In this document: in pieces, positions 32,337 to 41,874 of the stretch
Position numbering within the stretch: position 1 is the first letter of the stretch
How the letters are laid out: the number at the start of each line of letters is the position of its first letter
Translations under genes and position numbers: made by a program
The notes under the pieces: model-generated
Told to the model about the DNA's origin: nothing
Seen by the model: the letters and a program-made list of their open reading frames with translations, nothing else
The model's database searches: none
Origin: Phycisphaerae bacterium
GTDB taxonomy: Bacteria; Planctomycetota; Phycisphaerae; Sedimentisphaerales; Anaerohalosphaeraceae
DNA length: 64,000 bases
Assembly (NCBI GenBank): GCA_012729675.1
Contig: JAAYCR010000019.1
Location: 1-64,000 of the forward strand
Direction of reading: 5' to 3'

Positions 32337-33328
32337 GGGCGGCAGACATCAACACGGCCTACGACATAAGCCACAAGCCCCAACAAGGACTGTTTAGCGT
32401 CGGATTCGGGTAGCTCGGCCAGCGCGGCACATGCGATGCGAGCATAGTCCTCAGCTCGACCAAGGGTGTAGTCAACTGCCCCGCTTTCGTGAAGGGTTTG
32501 ACGAAGGGTGGCCCGGTCGGCGCTCTGCATCAAACGTTTGAGGACGTTTTGCCGTTGCTGGCGATCCTGCATGAGCCAATGGACAACCGGCAGCGTCAGC
32601 TTTTCATTGAACAGGTCGGCACCGAGGGACTTGCCTTCCTTGTTCGTATCGCCGAAGATGTCCAACAGGTCATCAGCAATCTGAAAGAGCATTCCGAAAG
32701 CCGTGCCGTACTGTTGCAGATGTGTCTGCATGGCCGGTTCGGCCTTGCCCGCCAACGCACCCAGTTGACAGCACGTCCCGAACAGCGAGGCGGTTTTGGC
32801 CTCAATGACGGCTAAATAATCCGCCTCGGTAATCGTCCAGTCGCCCTTTTGCAGGTTTTGCCGCATCTCCCCGGTGCAGATCGCTTCGGCGGTCTTGCAG
32901 AGGATGGCCGACGCTTCCGGCAAGTGCAGCGCCGTGCCAAGTGCGAAGGCCTTGCTCAGCACAAAATCCCCCAGCAGCACCGCCTGCGTATTACCCCAGA
33001 GGGCGTTTGCGCTGCGGCGGCCGCGGCGGGCCTGCGCCTGATCGATCACATCATCGTGCAGCAGCGAGGCCAAGTGTATCATCTCCATAATCGCCGCCAA
33101 ATCAATTTGTTCAGGAGCGACCGAACCGAGGCATTTGCCGCCCAGCAGCGTCATCGCAGGACGCAGCATCTTGCCGCCGCACAAGTCAAGCTGCGACAGA
33201 AGATCGCCGACAGGCCAGACCACTTCGGTCAAGACGCGGCTGATGCACTCCCGCACCTGCTCCAGATCGGCGGCGACAGGCCTTAGCAGTGTGGATAAAT
33301 CGGAAAAGTTGTGATTCGTCGTCTTCAC
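32333..33328 (-). CDS. Polyprenyl diphosphate synthase
   Basis: A 331-residue trans-prenyltransferase that extends farnesyl or geranylgeranyl diphosphate with IPP to make the quinone side chain or a related long chain. The first Asp-rich motif is LLHDDVIDQAQARRG (about residues 90-104) and the second is FQIADDLLDIFGD (about 215-227). GGKMLRPAM near residue 50 binds IPP. Chain length cannot be told with certainty by eye; octaprenyl or heptaprenyl synthases have this size. The stop codon lies in a GCCCCTAC repeat box, so the last residues may have been changed by repeat insertion. ilvE ends 11 bases upstream on the same strand. Confidence 0.93.
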   Translation of the reverse strand: MKTTNHNFSDLSTLLRPVAADLEQVRECISRVLTEVVWPVGDLLSQLDLCGGKMLRPAMTLLGGKCLGSVAPEQIDLAAIMEMIHLASLLHDDVIDQAQARRGRRSANALWGNTQAVLLGDFVLSKAFALGTALHLPEASAILCKTAEAICTGEMRQNLQKGDWTITEADYLAVIEAKTASLFGTCCQLGALAGKAEPAMQTHLQQYGTAFGMLFQIADDLLDIFGDTNKEGKSLGADLFNEKLTLPVVHWLMQDRQQRQNVLKRLMQSADRATLRQTLHESGAVDYTLGRAEDYARIACAALAELPESDAKQSLLGLVAYVVGRVDVCRP

Positions 33329-33339
33329 GCAGGCTCGAT

Positions 33340-34197
33340 TCAGGAATGGGCCGCCTTGAAAAACAACGTGCGCAACCGTTTGGTCATCTCGCCCGGTTTG
33401 CCCGTGCCGATGACACGTCCGTCCATCTCGATAACGCCGATCACCTCGGCGGCCGTGCCGGTCAGGAAGAGTTCGTCAGCCGAATACAGGTCAAACCGCG
33501 TCAGGTCTTTTTCCACGACGCCAATGCCTTCCTGCTTTGCCAGCCGGATCACCACGCGTCGGGTAATGCCGTCCAGTGACCCGGCCTGAACGGGAGGCGT
33601 ATAGACCACGCCGCCTTTGACGAGAAAGACGTTGTCGCCCGATGCCTCGGCGACAAAACCGAGGTGGTTGTACATAATCGCCTCGCCGGCGCCGGCGTCG
33701 ATGGACTCGATCTTGGCCAGAATATTGTTGAGGTAATTGAGGCTCTTGATCTGCGGCGGCAGCGCCATCGGGTGGTTGCGAATGGTCGCGGCACTGATAA
33801 CCTTCAGCCCTTTTTCGTAGAACTCTTCAGGATAGAGCTTGACGTTATCGGAAATAATAATGACCTTGCCGTCTTTGCACAGGAAAGGATTCAGCCCCAG
33901 ATCTCCGATGCCACGGGTTACGATCAGCCGGATATAGCCGTCGCGGACGCTGTTGGCCTCGGTGGTCGCCAGCACCGCTTGGGTCATTTGCTCGATTGAC
34001 ATCGGGATGGTCAGCCGGATGACATGCGCCGACTCGAACAGTCGCTCCAGATGAGCCTTCAGCTCAAACACCTTGCCGCTATAGACCCGAATCCCCTCAA
34101 ACACACCGTCGCCATAGAGCAGGCTATGGTCAAACACCGAGATTTTTGCCTCGTGCTCATCGACCAGCCCATCGCCCAACCAAATCTTTAACGCCAT
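33340..34197 (-). CDS. ilvE: Branched-chain amino acid aminotransferase
   Basis: A class IV PLP aminotransferase of 285 residues that carries out the last step of leucine, isoleucine and valine synthesis. The PLP lysine lies in QIKSLNYLNN (about residue 147); GDGVFEGIRVY near residue 31 and GFVAEASGDNVFLVKGG near residue 177 are typical, as is FLTGTAAEVIGV. D-amino acid transaminase and aminodeoxychorismate lyase share the fold, but the motif set fits IlvE best. It is followed by the polyprenyl synthase gene and preceded by the ABC transporter genes at short distances, so a long minus-strand operon is possible. Confidence 0.9.
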   Translation of the reverse strand: MALKIWLGDGLVDEHEAKISVFDHSLLYGDGVFEGIRVYSGKVFELKAHLERLFESAHVIRLTIPMSIEQMTQAVLATTEANSVRDGYIRLIVTRGIGDLGLNPFLCKDGKVIIISDNVKLYPEEFYEKGLKVISAATIRNHPMALPPQIKSLNYLNNILAKIESIDAGAGEAIMYNHLGFVAEASGDNVFLVKGGVVYTPPVQAGSLDGITRRVVIRLAKQEGIGVVEKDLTRFDLYSADELFLTGTAAEVIGVIEMDGRVIGTGKPGEMTKRLRTLFFKAAHS

Positions 34198-34232
34198 ATC
34201 GTTCTCCGTAATTATATCTTTATTCGGCTATA

Positions 34233-34925
34233 TTATATCTCTTGAACCCTGCCGTCGGTAAGTCGAATGACTCGACCGGCCCGCCCGGCGATCCGCTCGT
34301 CGTGCGTGACCATCACGATGGTCTGTCCCGCTTGATGCAGAGTACTGAGCGACTCCAAGATACCAGAACCTGTCCGAGAGTCAAGGTTTCCTGTCGGCTC
34401 GTCGGCCAAAAGGACCTGCGGCTGGTTGATCAACGCCCGCGCCAAGGCCGTCCGCTGCCGTTCGCCGCCGGACAACTCGTAGGGCTTGTGGCCGAGCCGG
34501 TCCTTGAGGCCGAACTGCTCCAAGAGCTTTTCGGCGCGATTTATTGTTCGTTTTCGAACAGTCAGCCAGCCCAGCGTCCCCGTTGACGCCATCGCCGGGG
34601 CCAAAACATTCTCCAGGACGCTTAATTCGTTCAACAAATGATAAAACTGAAATACAAATCCGACGGTGTGATTCCGAAACCGGTCAAGTTTGCGCCCCCA
34701 CAGGGTGTTTAAGCGGATGCCGTCAAACTCGACACTGCCCTTTGTGGGTTGATCCAACGCGCCGAGAATGTGCAAAAGTGTACTCTTGCCGCTGCCGGAG
34801 GCCCCGACAATGACCAAAAACTCCCCTTTTTTCACGGAAAGATCGACCCCCCGCAACACATCCAGGGTACTCTTGCCCATTTTATAAGACTTGTGAATCT
34901 CTCTGGCCTTGATAATCGCCGTCAT
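34233..34925 (-). CDS. ABC transporter ATPase, LolD/MacB type
   Basis: A 230-residue ATPase with Walker A GASGSGKSTLLH (about residues 40-51), the Q-loop in FVFQFYHLLNELS, signature LSGGERQRTALARAL (about 146-160) and Walker B VLLADEPTGNLD. This subfamily works with FtsX-type permeases in lipoprotein release (LolCDE) or in mechanotransmission and export (MacB). Two FtsX-type permease genes lie directly upstream on the same strand, so the complete transporter is encoded here; two different permeases favour a LolCDE-like complex. Confidence 0.92.
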   Translation of the reverse strand: MTAIIKAREIHKSYKMGKSTLDVLRGVDLSVKKGEFLVIVGASGSGKSTLLHILGALDQPTKGSVEFDGIRLNTLWGRKLDRFRNHTVGFVFQFYHLLNELSVLENVLAPAMASTGTLGWLTVRKRTINRAEKLLEQFGLKDRLGHKPYELSGGERQRTALARALINQPQVLLADEPTGNLDSRTGSGILESLSTLHQAGQTIVMVTHDERIAGRAGRVIRLTDGRVQEI

Positions 34926-34950
34926 TATTTATTCCTTTTACCCTTTTCCC

Positions 34951-36300
34951 TTATAGTTGGCTGACTTGCAGCGTTTCCACCGGCCGTTTCAGCCCGGCCT
35001 TCAGGCTCGGCACAAGGCCGCCGATGATGCAGGCGATAATCGCGGCCCCAAACACCGACGCAATCAGGACCGGGTCGATCTGATTGGGGATGTCGCCGAT
35101 GGCATACACGGAGCGATCCCACAACTGCCAGCCGCGGGTGCGATGCAGCCAGTCCTCAATGGCATTGATGCGCCACAAAAACAGCATCCCGGCCCCGGCG
35201 CCCGTTGCGGCGCCGACAAGCCCGGTCAGGATCGCAAAGCCCTCAAACACCACTACCACGCCGCCGGTCGGGGCGCCGATACTTCGCAAAATGCCGATGT
35301 CCCGGCCGGAGTGGCTGACGATCATATACAGCACCACAAAGACGATAAAGACGGTGATGATGCCGAGCATCAGAAACAGCAGTATCAGCATCGTCTGTTC
35401 TTTTTCCATCGGGGCGATGAACGCACGACGGTTTTGCTGCCAGCTTTCAACGGCCACATAGTCGAACAGGTCGCCGCCGGGTTGGTCGCGATGGGCCGCG
35501 ACATGGGCGTGCCAGAGTGTTTGAACCTGAGCGACGCCGTGGGCAAGCGACACGCCGGGACGAAACGAAATGGAGATTTCATTGACGCGGCGGAGAGGAC
35601 TGTCCATCCCGCACAGCGTCTGGGCCCTGTCCAGCGGGATATAGACGACATTGGCGTCCACCTTGACCAGGCCGCTGTGGCTGTTGTCGCTGTAGTAAAA
35701 CGTCCGGCTGCTGACCATATCCGTCCCGACACGAGTCGGCAAGCCGCGAGTGTTCAGCGGAAAACTGCTCAGGATCAGCGTGAAGGGATACGGTTCGGGG
35801 TCGTGAAGATAGTCGCCGTCGGGACTGCGCCGCACAATCTTGTCGATCCCGACGACGCAACCTTCCAGCGATGAGTCGTACAACGGCACAAACGCCAGAT
35901 CGGGCGTGTCGCTGCGAAAATGCAGGCTGTCGCCGAAACCCGTCGCCCGTGCGTGGAACCTCGGATCGACGCCGACAATCTCCACGCCCATATTCCACGT
36001 CTGGCCCGGCTGCGTCAACAGCCCCACCTGACGGACAACCGGCGAAACGGCTTCGACAAACGGCTGGCCGATAAGCTGATCAACAAACGGCTCATAATAT
36101 CCAAATCCGACGAGTGAATCGCTGCTGATAACGCAGTCGCCGACGTAGAGGTGATTTTTCTCACGAAACTCCCCCACCAGCCCGTTCATCACGGTCATCA
36201 CGACGACAACGATAAATACACACAGCGCCACCGCCGCAACCGCCAGAAGCGTAATCGGCCGCTTACGAAAATACCGCCATGCGAGAATCCACTTGTACAT
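34951..36300 (-). CDS. FtsX/LolE-type permease
   Basis: A 449-residue permease with one N-terminal membrane helix (residues about 18-40), a periplasmic domain of about 260 residues, and three C-terminal helices in the FtsX domain (GIITVFIVFVVLYMIV, GGVVVVFEGFAILTG, FGAAIIACIIGGLVPSLKA). RDIGILRSIGAP near residue 335 is the conserved cytoplasmic coupling segment. The ATPase gene follows after 25 bases. With the related permease upstream it probably forms a LolCE-like heterodimer, moving lipoproteins out of the inner membrane. Confidence 0.85.
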   Translation of the reverse strand: MYKWILAWRYFRKRPITLLAVAAVALCVFIVVVVMTVMNGLVGEFREKNHLYVGDCVISSDSLVGFGYYEPFVDQLIGQPFVEAVSPVVRQVGLLTQPGQTWNMGVEIVGVDPRFHARATGFGDSLHFRSDTPDLAFVPLYDSSLEGCVVGIDKIVRRSPDGDYLHDPEPYPFTLILSSFPLNTRGLPTRVGTDMVSSRTFYYSDNSHSGLVKVDANVVYIPLDRAQTLCGMDSPLRRVNEISISFRPGVSLAHGVAQVQTLWHAHVAAHRDQPGGDLFDYVAVESWQQNRRAFIAPMEKEQTMLILLFLMLGIITVFIVFVVLYMIVSHSGRDIGILRSIGAPTGGVVVVFEGFAILTGLVGAATGAGAGMLFLWRINAIEDWLHRTRGWQLWDRSVYAIGDIPNQIDPVLIASVFGAAIIACIIGGLVPSLKAGLKRPVETLQVSQL

Positions 36301-36301
36301 T

Positions 36302-36381
36302 TTAGTTCTTAGTTCTTAGTTCTTAGTTCTTAGTTAAAGCCACTTAACTCAAAACTTAAAACTAAAAACTCATTACTCCTG
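36302..36381. repeat. Heptamer-phased spacer repeat
   Basis: Four perfect TTAGTTC units plus TTAGTTA (36302-36336), then ACTCAAA, ACTTAAA, ACTAAAA, ACTCATT (36347-36374). It fills the whole space between the two permease genes. Confidence 0.85.
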
Positions 36382-36385
36382 CTTT

Positions 36386-37723
36386 TTATTCATATCGCAA
36401 TATTTCCACCGGTTTGACCCGTGCCGCAGAGATCGCCGGGATCAACGCACCCAATGCCGCGGCCAGAACACCTGCCCCGCAAATCCACCAGACCGACGAC
36501 CAGTTGACGGTATTGGGAATCTGCGTAAACATATAGGTACTGGCCTGCCAGACCTTCAGGCCGAAGACATTGCTGATGGCCTGCTCGATGGGGTTGATGT
36601 AATGCGTAATCAGGCAGCCCAGCCCGACGCCCAGCGCCGCGCCCAGCGCCCCGGCCAGCGCGCCGAACAGAACAAAGACCGTCGCCACCGAGACGCTGCC
36701 CAGCCCGTAGCTTTTGAGGATGGCAATATCCTTGCGGCGGGTCATCACAATCAGATAAAAAATGCACAGCACCAGCAAAATGATCCCCAGACTAACCAGC
36801 CCGAAGATGAACAGCAGCACTTGCAATTGTTTGTGGTACTCGGCGATGAGTTGCGCCTGCATCTGGCGGGTGGAGGTGATCTCGGCCAATCCCAGCCAGG
36901 CAAAGCGGTCGCGGGCAAAGGCATACCAGACGCCGCGGACGACCGCCACCGCCTGCTGCTCGTCGGCGCCGGGGGCAAGACGAATTTGAATAATATCGGC
37001 CCCCGGGTCGGCGGCGGGAAACAGCGTCCGCGACATCACGTCAATCGGCAAATAGACAAACGCCTCGTCAAAATCGTTCACGCCGGTCGTGACAACATCG
37101 GTGATGGTAAACCGAATGACCTGACGGCGAAACTGCGTTCGCTGCCCCTCTTCGCCCGGCTGGGCCATACCCGTCGTCAACGTGGCGGTTTGCCCCAGAA
37201 AGCTGCGTACCAGTTCCATATCATAGCGGTCGGTCTTTTCGTCGGGACGGGCCAGCACGCCGATGCCGACCAAGCCGCCAATCTGCCCGTCCGCCGGATC
37301 GCCGAAGCCGATCTCCTCCGTCGGCCTCTCTGCCTGTACCAGCAGCGCATCGGTCAGCGGACTGACGGCCAGCCGCTGCGGCAGCTCGATGCCCCAAATC
37401 TTGACCGGACGCACACGACCCGGACCGCTGAGCAAAAGCCCCTGCCCGCTCAATACGGCCGTAGCCGCCTGCACCGCCTCGGTGGCCTCAAGCTGCTCGA
37501 TGAGGACGCTGTAATCGGAAATAATTCGCCCGGGCGGCGCCTGAATGAGGACATCCCCAAGATGCCGCCCGGCGGAATTCTCGACCGCGTCAATAAAGCC
37601 GGTAAACAGGCTGTCGGTGACGATCAGCAGGGCGCAACTGAGGGCAACCGCGGCGACGCTAAGCATCACCATCAGCCGACGCCGAAGATAACGGCCGCAC
37701 AGTGTCCATCCGATATGCTTCAT
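36386..37723 (-). CDS. FtsX/LolC-type permease
   Basis: A 445-residue permease with the same plan as its neighbour: N-terminal helix (MVMLSVAAVALSCALLIV), large periplasmic domain, then three helices of the FtsX domain. RRKDIAILKSYGLGSVSV near residue 330 is the coupling segment and PAISAARVKPVEILRYE is the usual C-terminal end. It shares general structure but little sequence with the next permease, as expected for LolC and LolE partners. An 85-base heptamer spacer separates them. Confidence 0.85.
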   Translation of the reverse strand: MKHIGWTLCGRYLRRRLMVMLSVAAVALSCALLIVTDSLFTGFIDAVENSAGRHLGDVLIQAPPGRIISDYSVLIEQLEATEAVQAATAVLSGQGLLLSGPGRVRPVKIWGIELPQRLAVSPLTDALLVQAERPTEEIGFGDPADGQIGGLVGIGVLARPDEKTDRYDMELVRSFLGQTATLTTGMAQPGEEGQRTQFRRQVIRFTITDVVTTGVNDFDEAFVYLPIDVMSRTLFPAADPGADIIQIRLAPGADEQQAVAVVRGVWYAFARDRFAWLGLAEITSTRQMQAQLIAEYHKQLQVLLFIFGLVSLGIILLVLCIFYLIVMTRRKDIAILKSYGLGSVSVATVFVLFGALAGALGAALGVGLGCLITHYINPIEQAISNVFGLKVWQASTYMFTQIPNTVNWSSVWWICGAGVLAAALGALIPAISAARVKPVEILRYE

Positions 37724-37769
37724 TTTATGTTATGCCCGTTCGATTTGTAAAATCCGATCTGCGAAAATA

Positions 37770-37929
37770 CGAAATCCGAAATCCGAAATGCCAAACAAAT
37801 TCAAAATGTAAATGTCAAAAATCCAAAACGCATGTGTAATCAGGACACTTTTTGGCGGCTTTCTTGTTTTGAAAATTTTATCTTTTTGTCATTTGATATT
37901 GTTTCGAATTTCGGATTTCGAATTTCGTG
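37770..37929. repeat. Heptamer repeats in inverted orientation
   Basis: CGAAATC, CGAAATC, CGAAATG (37770-37790) on one side, and TTTCGAA, TTTCGGA, TTTCGAA, TTTCGTG (37902-37929) on the other. The two tracts are roughly complementary and could pair across about 110 bases. They occupy the 220-base spacer between lysS and the permease gene, which shows nothing else. Confidence 0.75.
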
Positions 37930-37942
37930 CTTTTCCTCATAC

Positions 37943-39418
37943 TTAAGTTTCTTGTTCCTGTTTGGCAGACAGCGGTTTCAGCAGCGGAAACAAAATCACG
38001 TCCCGAATGCTCGTGGCGTCGGTCAGCAGCATGATCAGCCGGTCGATGCCGACGCCCAGCCCCCCCGCCGGCGGCATGCCGTACTTCAACGCCGTGATAA
38101 AATCCTCATCCATCTTGGCCATTGTCTCGTCGTCCCTCTGGCCGCGAAGCTGGCGGCGGAAGTTGGCCTCCTGAACGACCGGGTCGTTCAGTTCGGTATA
38201 GGCATTGGCCAGTTCCATCGCCCCGACAAACAGCTCAAACCGCTCGGCAAACCGCGGATCTTTTTTGCTTTGTCGGGTCAGCGGGCAGATCGCCGCCGGG
38301 TAATCGATCACAAACGTCGGATTGATCAGATGCGCCTCAACGGTCGCCTCAAAGACCTCGTTGACCACCACGGCGTCGTCTTTATTGACATCGTTAATCC
38401 CCAACTCCTGAGCTCGTTTGCGCACCGACGCCATATCGTCCATATCGCACTGGCCGTATTCCTTGAGCAAATCGGCGTACCGTGCCCGCCGCCACGGACG
38501 GCTGTAGTCGATGGACAACTCGCCGAACGACAGCGTTTGCGAGGCGCAATGCCGTTCGATCAGATGGCAGACCAGTTCCTCGGTCAAGTCCATCATCACG
38601 TTGTAATCGGCGTACGCCTGATACAGTTCCATCATCGTAAATTCGGGGTTGTGCCGCGTGCTGAGGCCTTCGTTGCGGAAGTTGCGATTGATCTCAAAGA
38701 CCTTTTCCATCCCGCCAACCAAGAGACGCTTAAGAAACAGTTCCGGCGCAATCCGCAAAAACAGGTCGATATCCAGCGTGTTGTGATGCGTGATAAACGG
38801 CCGAGCCGCCGCCCCGCCGGCAATCGTCTGCATCATCGGCGTTTCGACCTCCAGAAACCCTTTCTCGCAGAGAAACCGCCTGATCGAGGCCGTCATCGCA
38901 CTGCGCTGCTGAAACCGCGCCATCACTTCCGGGTTGGCCCACAGATCGACATAACGCATCCGATATCGCATATCGACATCGGACAAACCGTGAAATTTCT
39001 CCGGCGGCGGCAGCAGGGCCTTGCTCAGCAGCGTAATGGACTCAACCCAGATTGTGATCTCGCCGGTTTTGGTCTTTCCCAACTGCCCGTCGGCGACGAC
39101 AATATCGCCCAATTCGACCAGCTTGATAAAGTCCCATTGCCCCTCCAGAATTTTTTTGCTCAGGCCAAGCTGAATCGTCCCGCTCGAATCCCGCAGCGTG
39201 ATAAATATAAGCTTGCCGATGTCGCGGTGCAGCACAATCCGCCCGGCACAGCGGGCCGTCTGGCCTTCCGCGTCATCCACAAACGCGGCCTTGACCGTCG
39301 CGGCGGGCTGGACGCCGTCGATGCGGTCGCCGTAGGGGTCCAGGTCAAACTGACGAATCTTGTCGAGTTTTTCTCGACGCTGCTGCTCAAACTTGCTCGG
39401 CGCGGTCTGTTCGGTCAA
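37943..39418 (-). CDS. lysS: Lysyl-tRNA synthetase, class II
   Basis: Charges tRNA-Lys. The 491-residue protein has an N-terminal OB-fold anticodon domain ([19 protein letters not shown], about residues 58-76) and a class II catalytic core with motif 1 around [12 protein letters not shown], motif 2 [19 protein letters not shown] (about 266-284) and motif 3 [15 protein letters not shown] (about 454-468). The C-terminal [11 protein letters not shown] is typical of LysS. Heptamer spacers flank it on both sides. Confidence 0.97.
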   Translation of the reverse strand: MTEQTAPSKFEQQRREKLDKIRQFDLDPYGDRIDGVQPAATVKAAFVDDAEGQTARCAGRIVLHRDIGKLIFITLRDSSGTIQLGLSKKILEGQWDFIKLVELGDIVVADGQLGKTKTGEITIWVESITLLSKALLPPPEKFHGLSDVDMRYRMRYVDLWANPEVMARFQQRSAMTASIRRFLCEKGFLEVETPMMQTIAGGAAARPFITHHNTLDIDLFLRIAPELFLKRLLVGGMEKVFEINRNFRNEGLSTRHNPEFTMMELYQAYADYNVMMDLTEELVCHLIERHCASQTLSFGELSIDYSRPWRRARYADLLKEYGQCDMDDMASVRKRAQELGINDVNKDDAVVVNEVFEATVEAHLINPTFVIDYPAAICPLTRQSKKDPRFAERFELFVGAMELANAYTELNDPVVQEANFRRQLRGQRDDETMAKMDEDFITALKYGMPPAGGLGVGIDRLIMLLTDATSIRDVILFPLLKPLSAKQEQET

Positions 39419-39498
39419 TGCCGTATCCTTTCATACTTCCATCAGAAACCACAGAGTACACAGATTTCCCGGAATTAATAATCATTTCCCTGAAACGA

Positions 39499-39526
39499 AC
39501 TAAAAACTACGAACTACGAACTAAAA
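39499..39526. repeat. Heptamer-phased spacer repeat
   Basis: ACTAAAA, ACTACGA, ACTACGA, ACTAAAA: four consecutive 7-base units just before the stop of the S41 protease gene. Confidence 0.8.
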
Positions 39527-39530
39527 ACGC

Positions 39531-41768
39531 TCAATCCGTCTGAAGCGAAACGGCCGGCAACTCTTCTAGCGGCGTCAGCGTCAGGCGTTTGCCTTCAGCC
39601 ACAAGCTTGGCCTGCGCGACCATCAAGGCCACGGCCAATTGCGGATCGGACGTGAGCGTCATCTCCAGCGAATGCCGGATCGGTTTTTCGCCGTCCTGAT
39701 CGTGGTCGGCTCGAAACAGCACGTCATTGTCGCGCTGCACGTCCAGCATCGCACGCAATTCGTTGCTGTACATCGTCACATCAATATCCGGTGCGATGCC
39801 CCAATCTTTTCGCCCCAGCCGCTCCATCTGATAACGATTCTTGACCTGCTGGTCGCTGGGCAAATGGTAATACGCCACGGTGTATTTGAGTTGCGCCCCG
39901 CCGCCGGCAATAACGGGGTCCACCATCTGTACGCTGCCTTTACCATAACTGCGTTCGCCGACCAGAACCGCCCGCTCGTGCTGCGGATCCTGCAGCGCGC
40001 CGGCGACGATCTCGGAGGCGCTGGCGCTGGATTCGTTAATGAGAATGACCAGCGGATAATTCGGATGCGTGCCGCTGCGCCGGGCGATCTCGTAGGTCGC
40101 CAAGCCGTGCCGCGGGCTGCTCTTGACAATCACGCCTTCACGAATGAACAGATCCACCACTTCGGCGGCGCTGGACAGATAGCCGCCGCTGTTAAACCGC
40201 AGGTCGAGAATCAGGGCGTTGAGTCCTTGTTTCTCAAGCTCAAGAAGCGTCTTATTGAGGTCGGGCCCGCTGGTCTCGGTAAACGCCGTCAGCCGGATAT
40301 AACCGACGCCGTTGACCGGATCGATCAGATGGTCCCAGTGTCCCGGCTCCGTGCGGCGCCAGCCTCGCAGCGGCTGAACCACAATGCGATCCCGGACAAT
40401 GGTCACATCCCACGTCTGGCCGGTTGAAGGCCGACGCATGGTCAATGTAACTTTGGTTCCTCTGGGGCCAGTGATCTTGCTGACCGCACAATAAATGGTC
40501 ATCTCGACGGTCGATTCGCCGTTGACAGCCAGGATTTCATCGTCGGCGTCCAGGCCGGTTCGGTAGGCGGGCGTGTCCGGCAGCAGGCTGGAAACCGTCA
40601 AAACGCCGGTGCGGTTCGAAATCTCTACCCCGATACCCGAAAACTGCTGCGTCATACTCTTTTCAAAATCCCTGACGCTCCACGGCCAGATCAGCGTCGT
40701 ATACGGATCCAGTGCCGACAGGGCCGCCTCCGAAAAATGCGCAATGATCACTTCCTGCGGCAGTCGAAGAGTCGCGGCGTTTAAGCCCAGAACCTCATCG
40801 AACAATCGAACAAACTGTTCAAAGCCGATATCGCCAATCTCCTCGGATTTGACCCTGTCGTCCATCCCCTTGACGCCGGCCAGCCAGCTATGAATCGCCT
40901 CCGGCTCAGCCTTCCAGGCCAACTCGTCCGGATTCTTGAGCAAGACCTCGCCGAGCAGTTCGCATCGCAGGACGGCCTTCTCGATCATCGGACGATACGC
41001 AACGCCGTTGACATAGTTGGTCTCCAGAGCGTTGACCGCACGGAGCAGCATATCGGGACGAATCCCCTCATGGCGTTCGGCGGCATTTTCGCCGCATCCG
41101 CTGTCCTTGAGGGATACCTCAATCGAAGCCAACTCCGTAAGCTGCTCGGCGATCTCTTTGAAACTCGGATCATCCTCAAACAGCCGCGTCATCCAGTAAT
41201 AACAATTGGCGTAGGCGTCCACCCATTTGCCCTCCTGGCGATAACTCATCCCGCGATCCAGCATCGTGTCGATGAGCCGCTGCACAAAGGAGTCACTGAG
41301 CAACTCGTCTTTGTTTTCGTCGGCGGCGTACTCACGCGCTAAAATAACCGCGACCATCGCTTCATTGATGCTATTAGGATCGGGCGGCTCCTGACCGGCC
41401 ATCTCGCCTTCGAGCCGGCGCAGCTCGGCAATCTGTTCGTCGTAAGCCGCTTGCCGTTCACGGCGACGATGTTCCTCAAGCTGTTCGTATCGCGCCAGCA
41501 ACTGACGAACCGTCGCGGCGCCGACCGCCTCCGGATCCGCCTGAAGAACAACGTCGGCCCCGTCGAAATCGCCGCGGAGTATCCGTTCCACCGCGGTCAG
41601 CGTACTCTCACCGACCTGTTCGGGAACGCCAACGCCCTCAGTGCTCCGAGATGGACGGTAGTCGTTAAATCCTTCATCCGGCTTGCAGCCGATCACCGGC
41701 AACAGCATCGCGGCCGCTGCCAACCGAATCAGCCAGGTGTTCGCCTTGTGGCATTTGTTCTTACTCAA
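39531..41768 (-). CDS. C-terminal processing protease (S41, CtpA/Prc type) lipoprotein
   Basis: A periplasmic serine protease of about 745 residues. The N-terminus is a lipoprotein signal with lipobox VIGC (about residue 28). A long helical region (about 55-350) comes before a PDZ domain (GIGVEISNRTGVLTVSSLLPDTPAYRTGL) and the S41 core, with the catalytic Ser in NESSASASEIVAG (about 580) and Lys in GERSYGKGSVQ (about 605). The TTG at 41768 is chosen because AGGAG lies eight bases upstream, while a GTG at 41777 overlaps that AGGAG. Relatives trim membrane or exported proteins. Lipid anchoring to an envelope membrane is inferred. Confidence 0.88.
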   Translation of the reverse strand: MSKNKCHKANTWLIRLAAAAMLLPVIGCKPDEGFNDYRPSRSTEGVGVPEQVGESTLTAVERILRGDFDGADVVLQADPEAVGAATVRQLLARYEQLEEHRRRERQAAYDEQIAELRRLEGEMAGQEPPDPNSINEAMVAVILAREYAADENKDELLSDSFVQRLIDTMLDRGMSYRQEGKWVDAYANCYYWMTRLFEDDPSFKEIAEQLTELASIEVSLKDSGCGENAAERHEGIRPDMLLRAVNALETNYVNGVAYRPMIEKAVLRCELLGEVLLKNPDELAWKAEPEAIHSWLAGVKGMDDRVKSEEIGDIGFEQFVRLFDEVLGLNAATLRLPQEVIIAHFSEAALSALDPYTTLIWPWSVRDFEKSMTQQFSGIGVEISNRTGVLTVSSLLPDTPAYRTGLDADDEILAVNGESTVEMTIYCAVSKITGPRGTKVTLTMRRPSTGQTWDVTIVRDRIVVQPLRGWRRTEPGHWDHLIDPVNGVGYIRLTAFTETSGPDLNKTLLELEKQGLNALILDLRFNSGGYLSSAAEVVDLFIREGVIVKSSPRHGLATYEIARRSGTHPNYPLVILINESSASASEIVAGALQDPQHERAVLVGERSYGKGSVQMVDPVIAGGGAQLKYTVAYYHLPSDQQVKNRYQMERLGRKDWGIAPDIDVTMYSNELRAMLDVQRDNDVLFRADHDQDGEKPIRHSLEMTLTSDPQLAVALMVAQAKLVAEGKRLTLTPLEELPAVSLQTD

Positions 41769-41799
41769 GTCAACCACTCCTGCTTAACATCAGAATAGA

Positions 41800-41825
41800 G
41801 CAGGACGGCCCGCAAGCCGCCCTGC
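41800..41825 (-). terminator. Hairpin after fba
   Basis: Arms GCAGGACGGC (41800-41809) and GCCGCCCTGC (41816-41825), one mismatch, 6-base loop. On the minus strand it is followed by TCTATTCTG rather than a pure T-run, so it is a weak intrinsic terminator or a 3'-end stabiliser for fba mRNA. Confidence 0.5.
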
Positions 41826-41874
41826 CGAACACAATGGATATCGCATTTCGTCCGTTCGCACGGACCCGGTTACA

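Noticed and set aside
36302-36381. CRISPR-like array
   Set aside because: The 7-base units are adjacent with no unique spacers and no cas genes are nearby.
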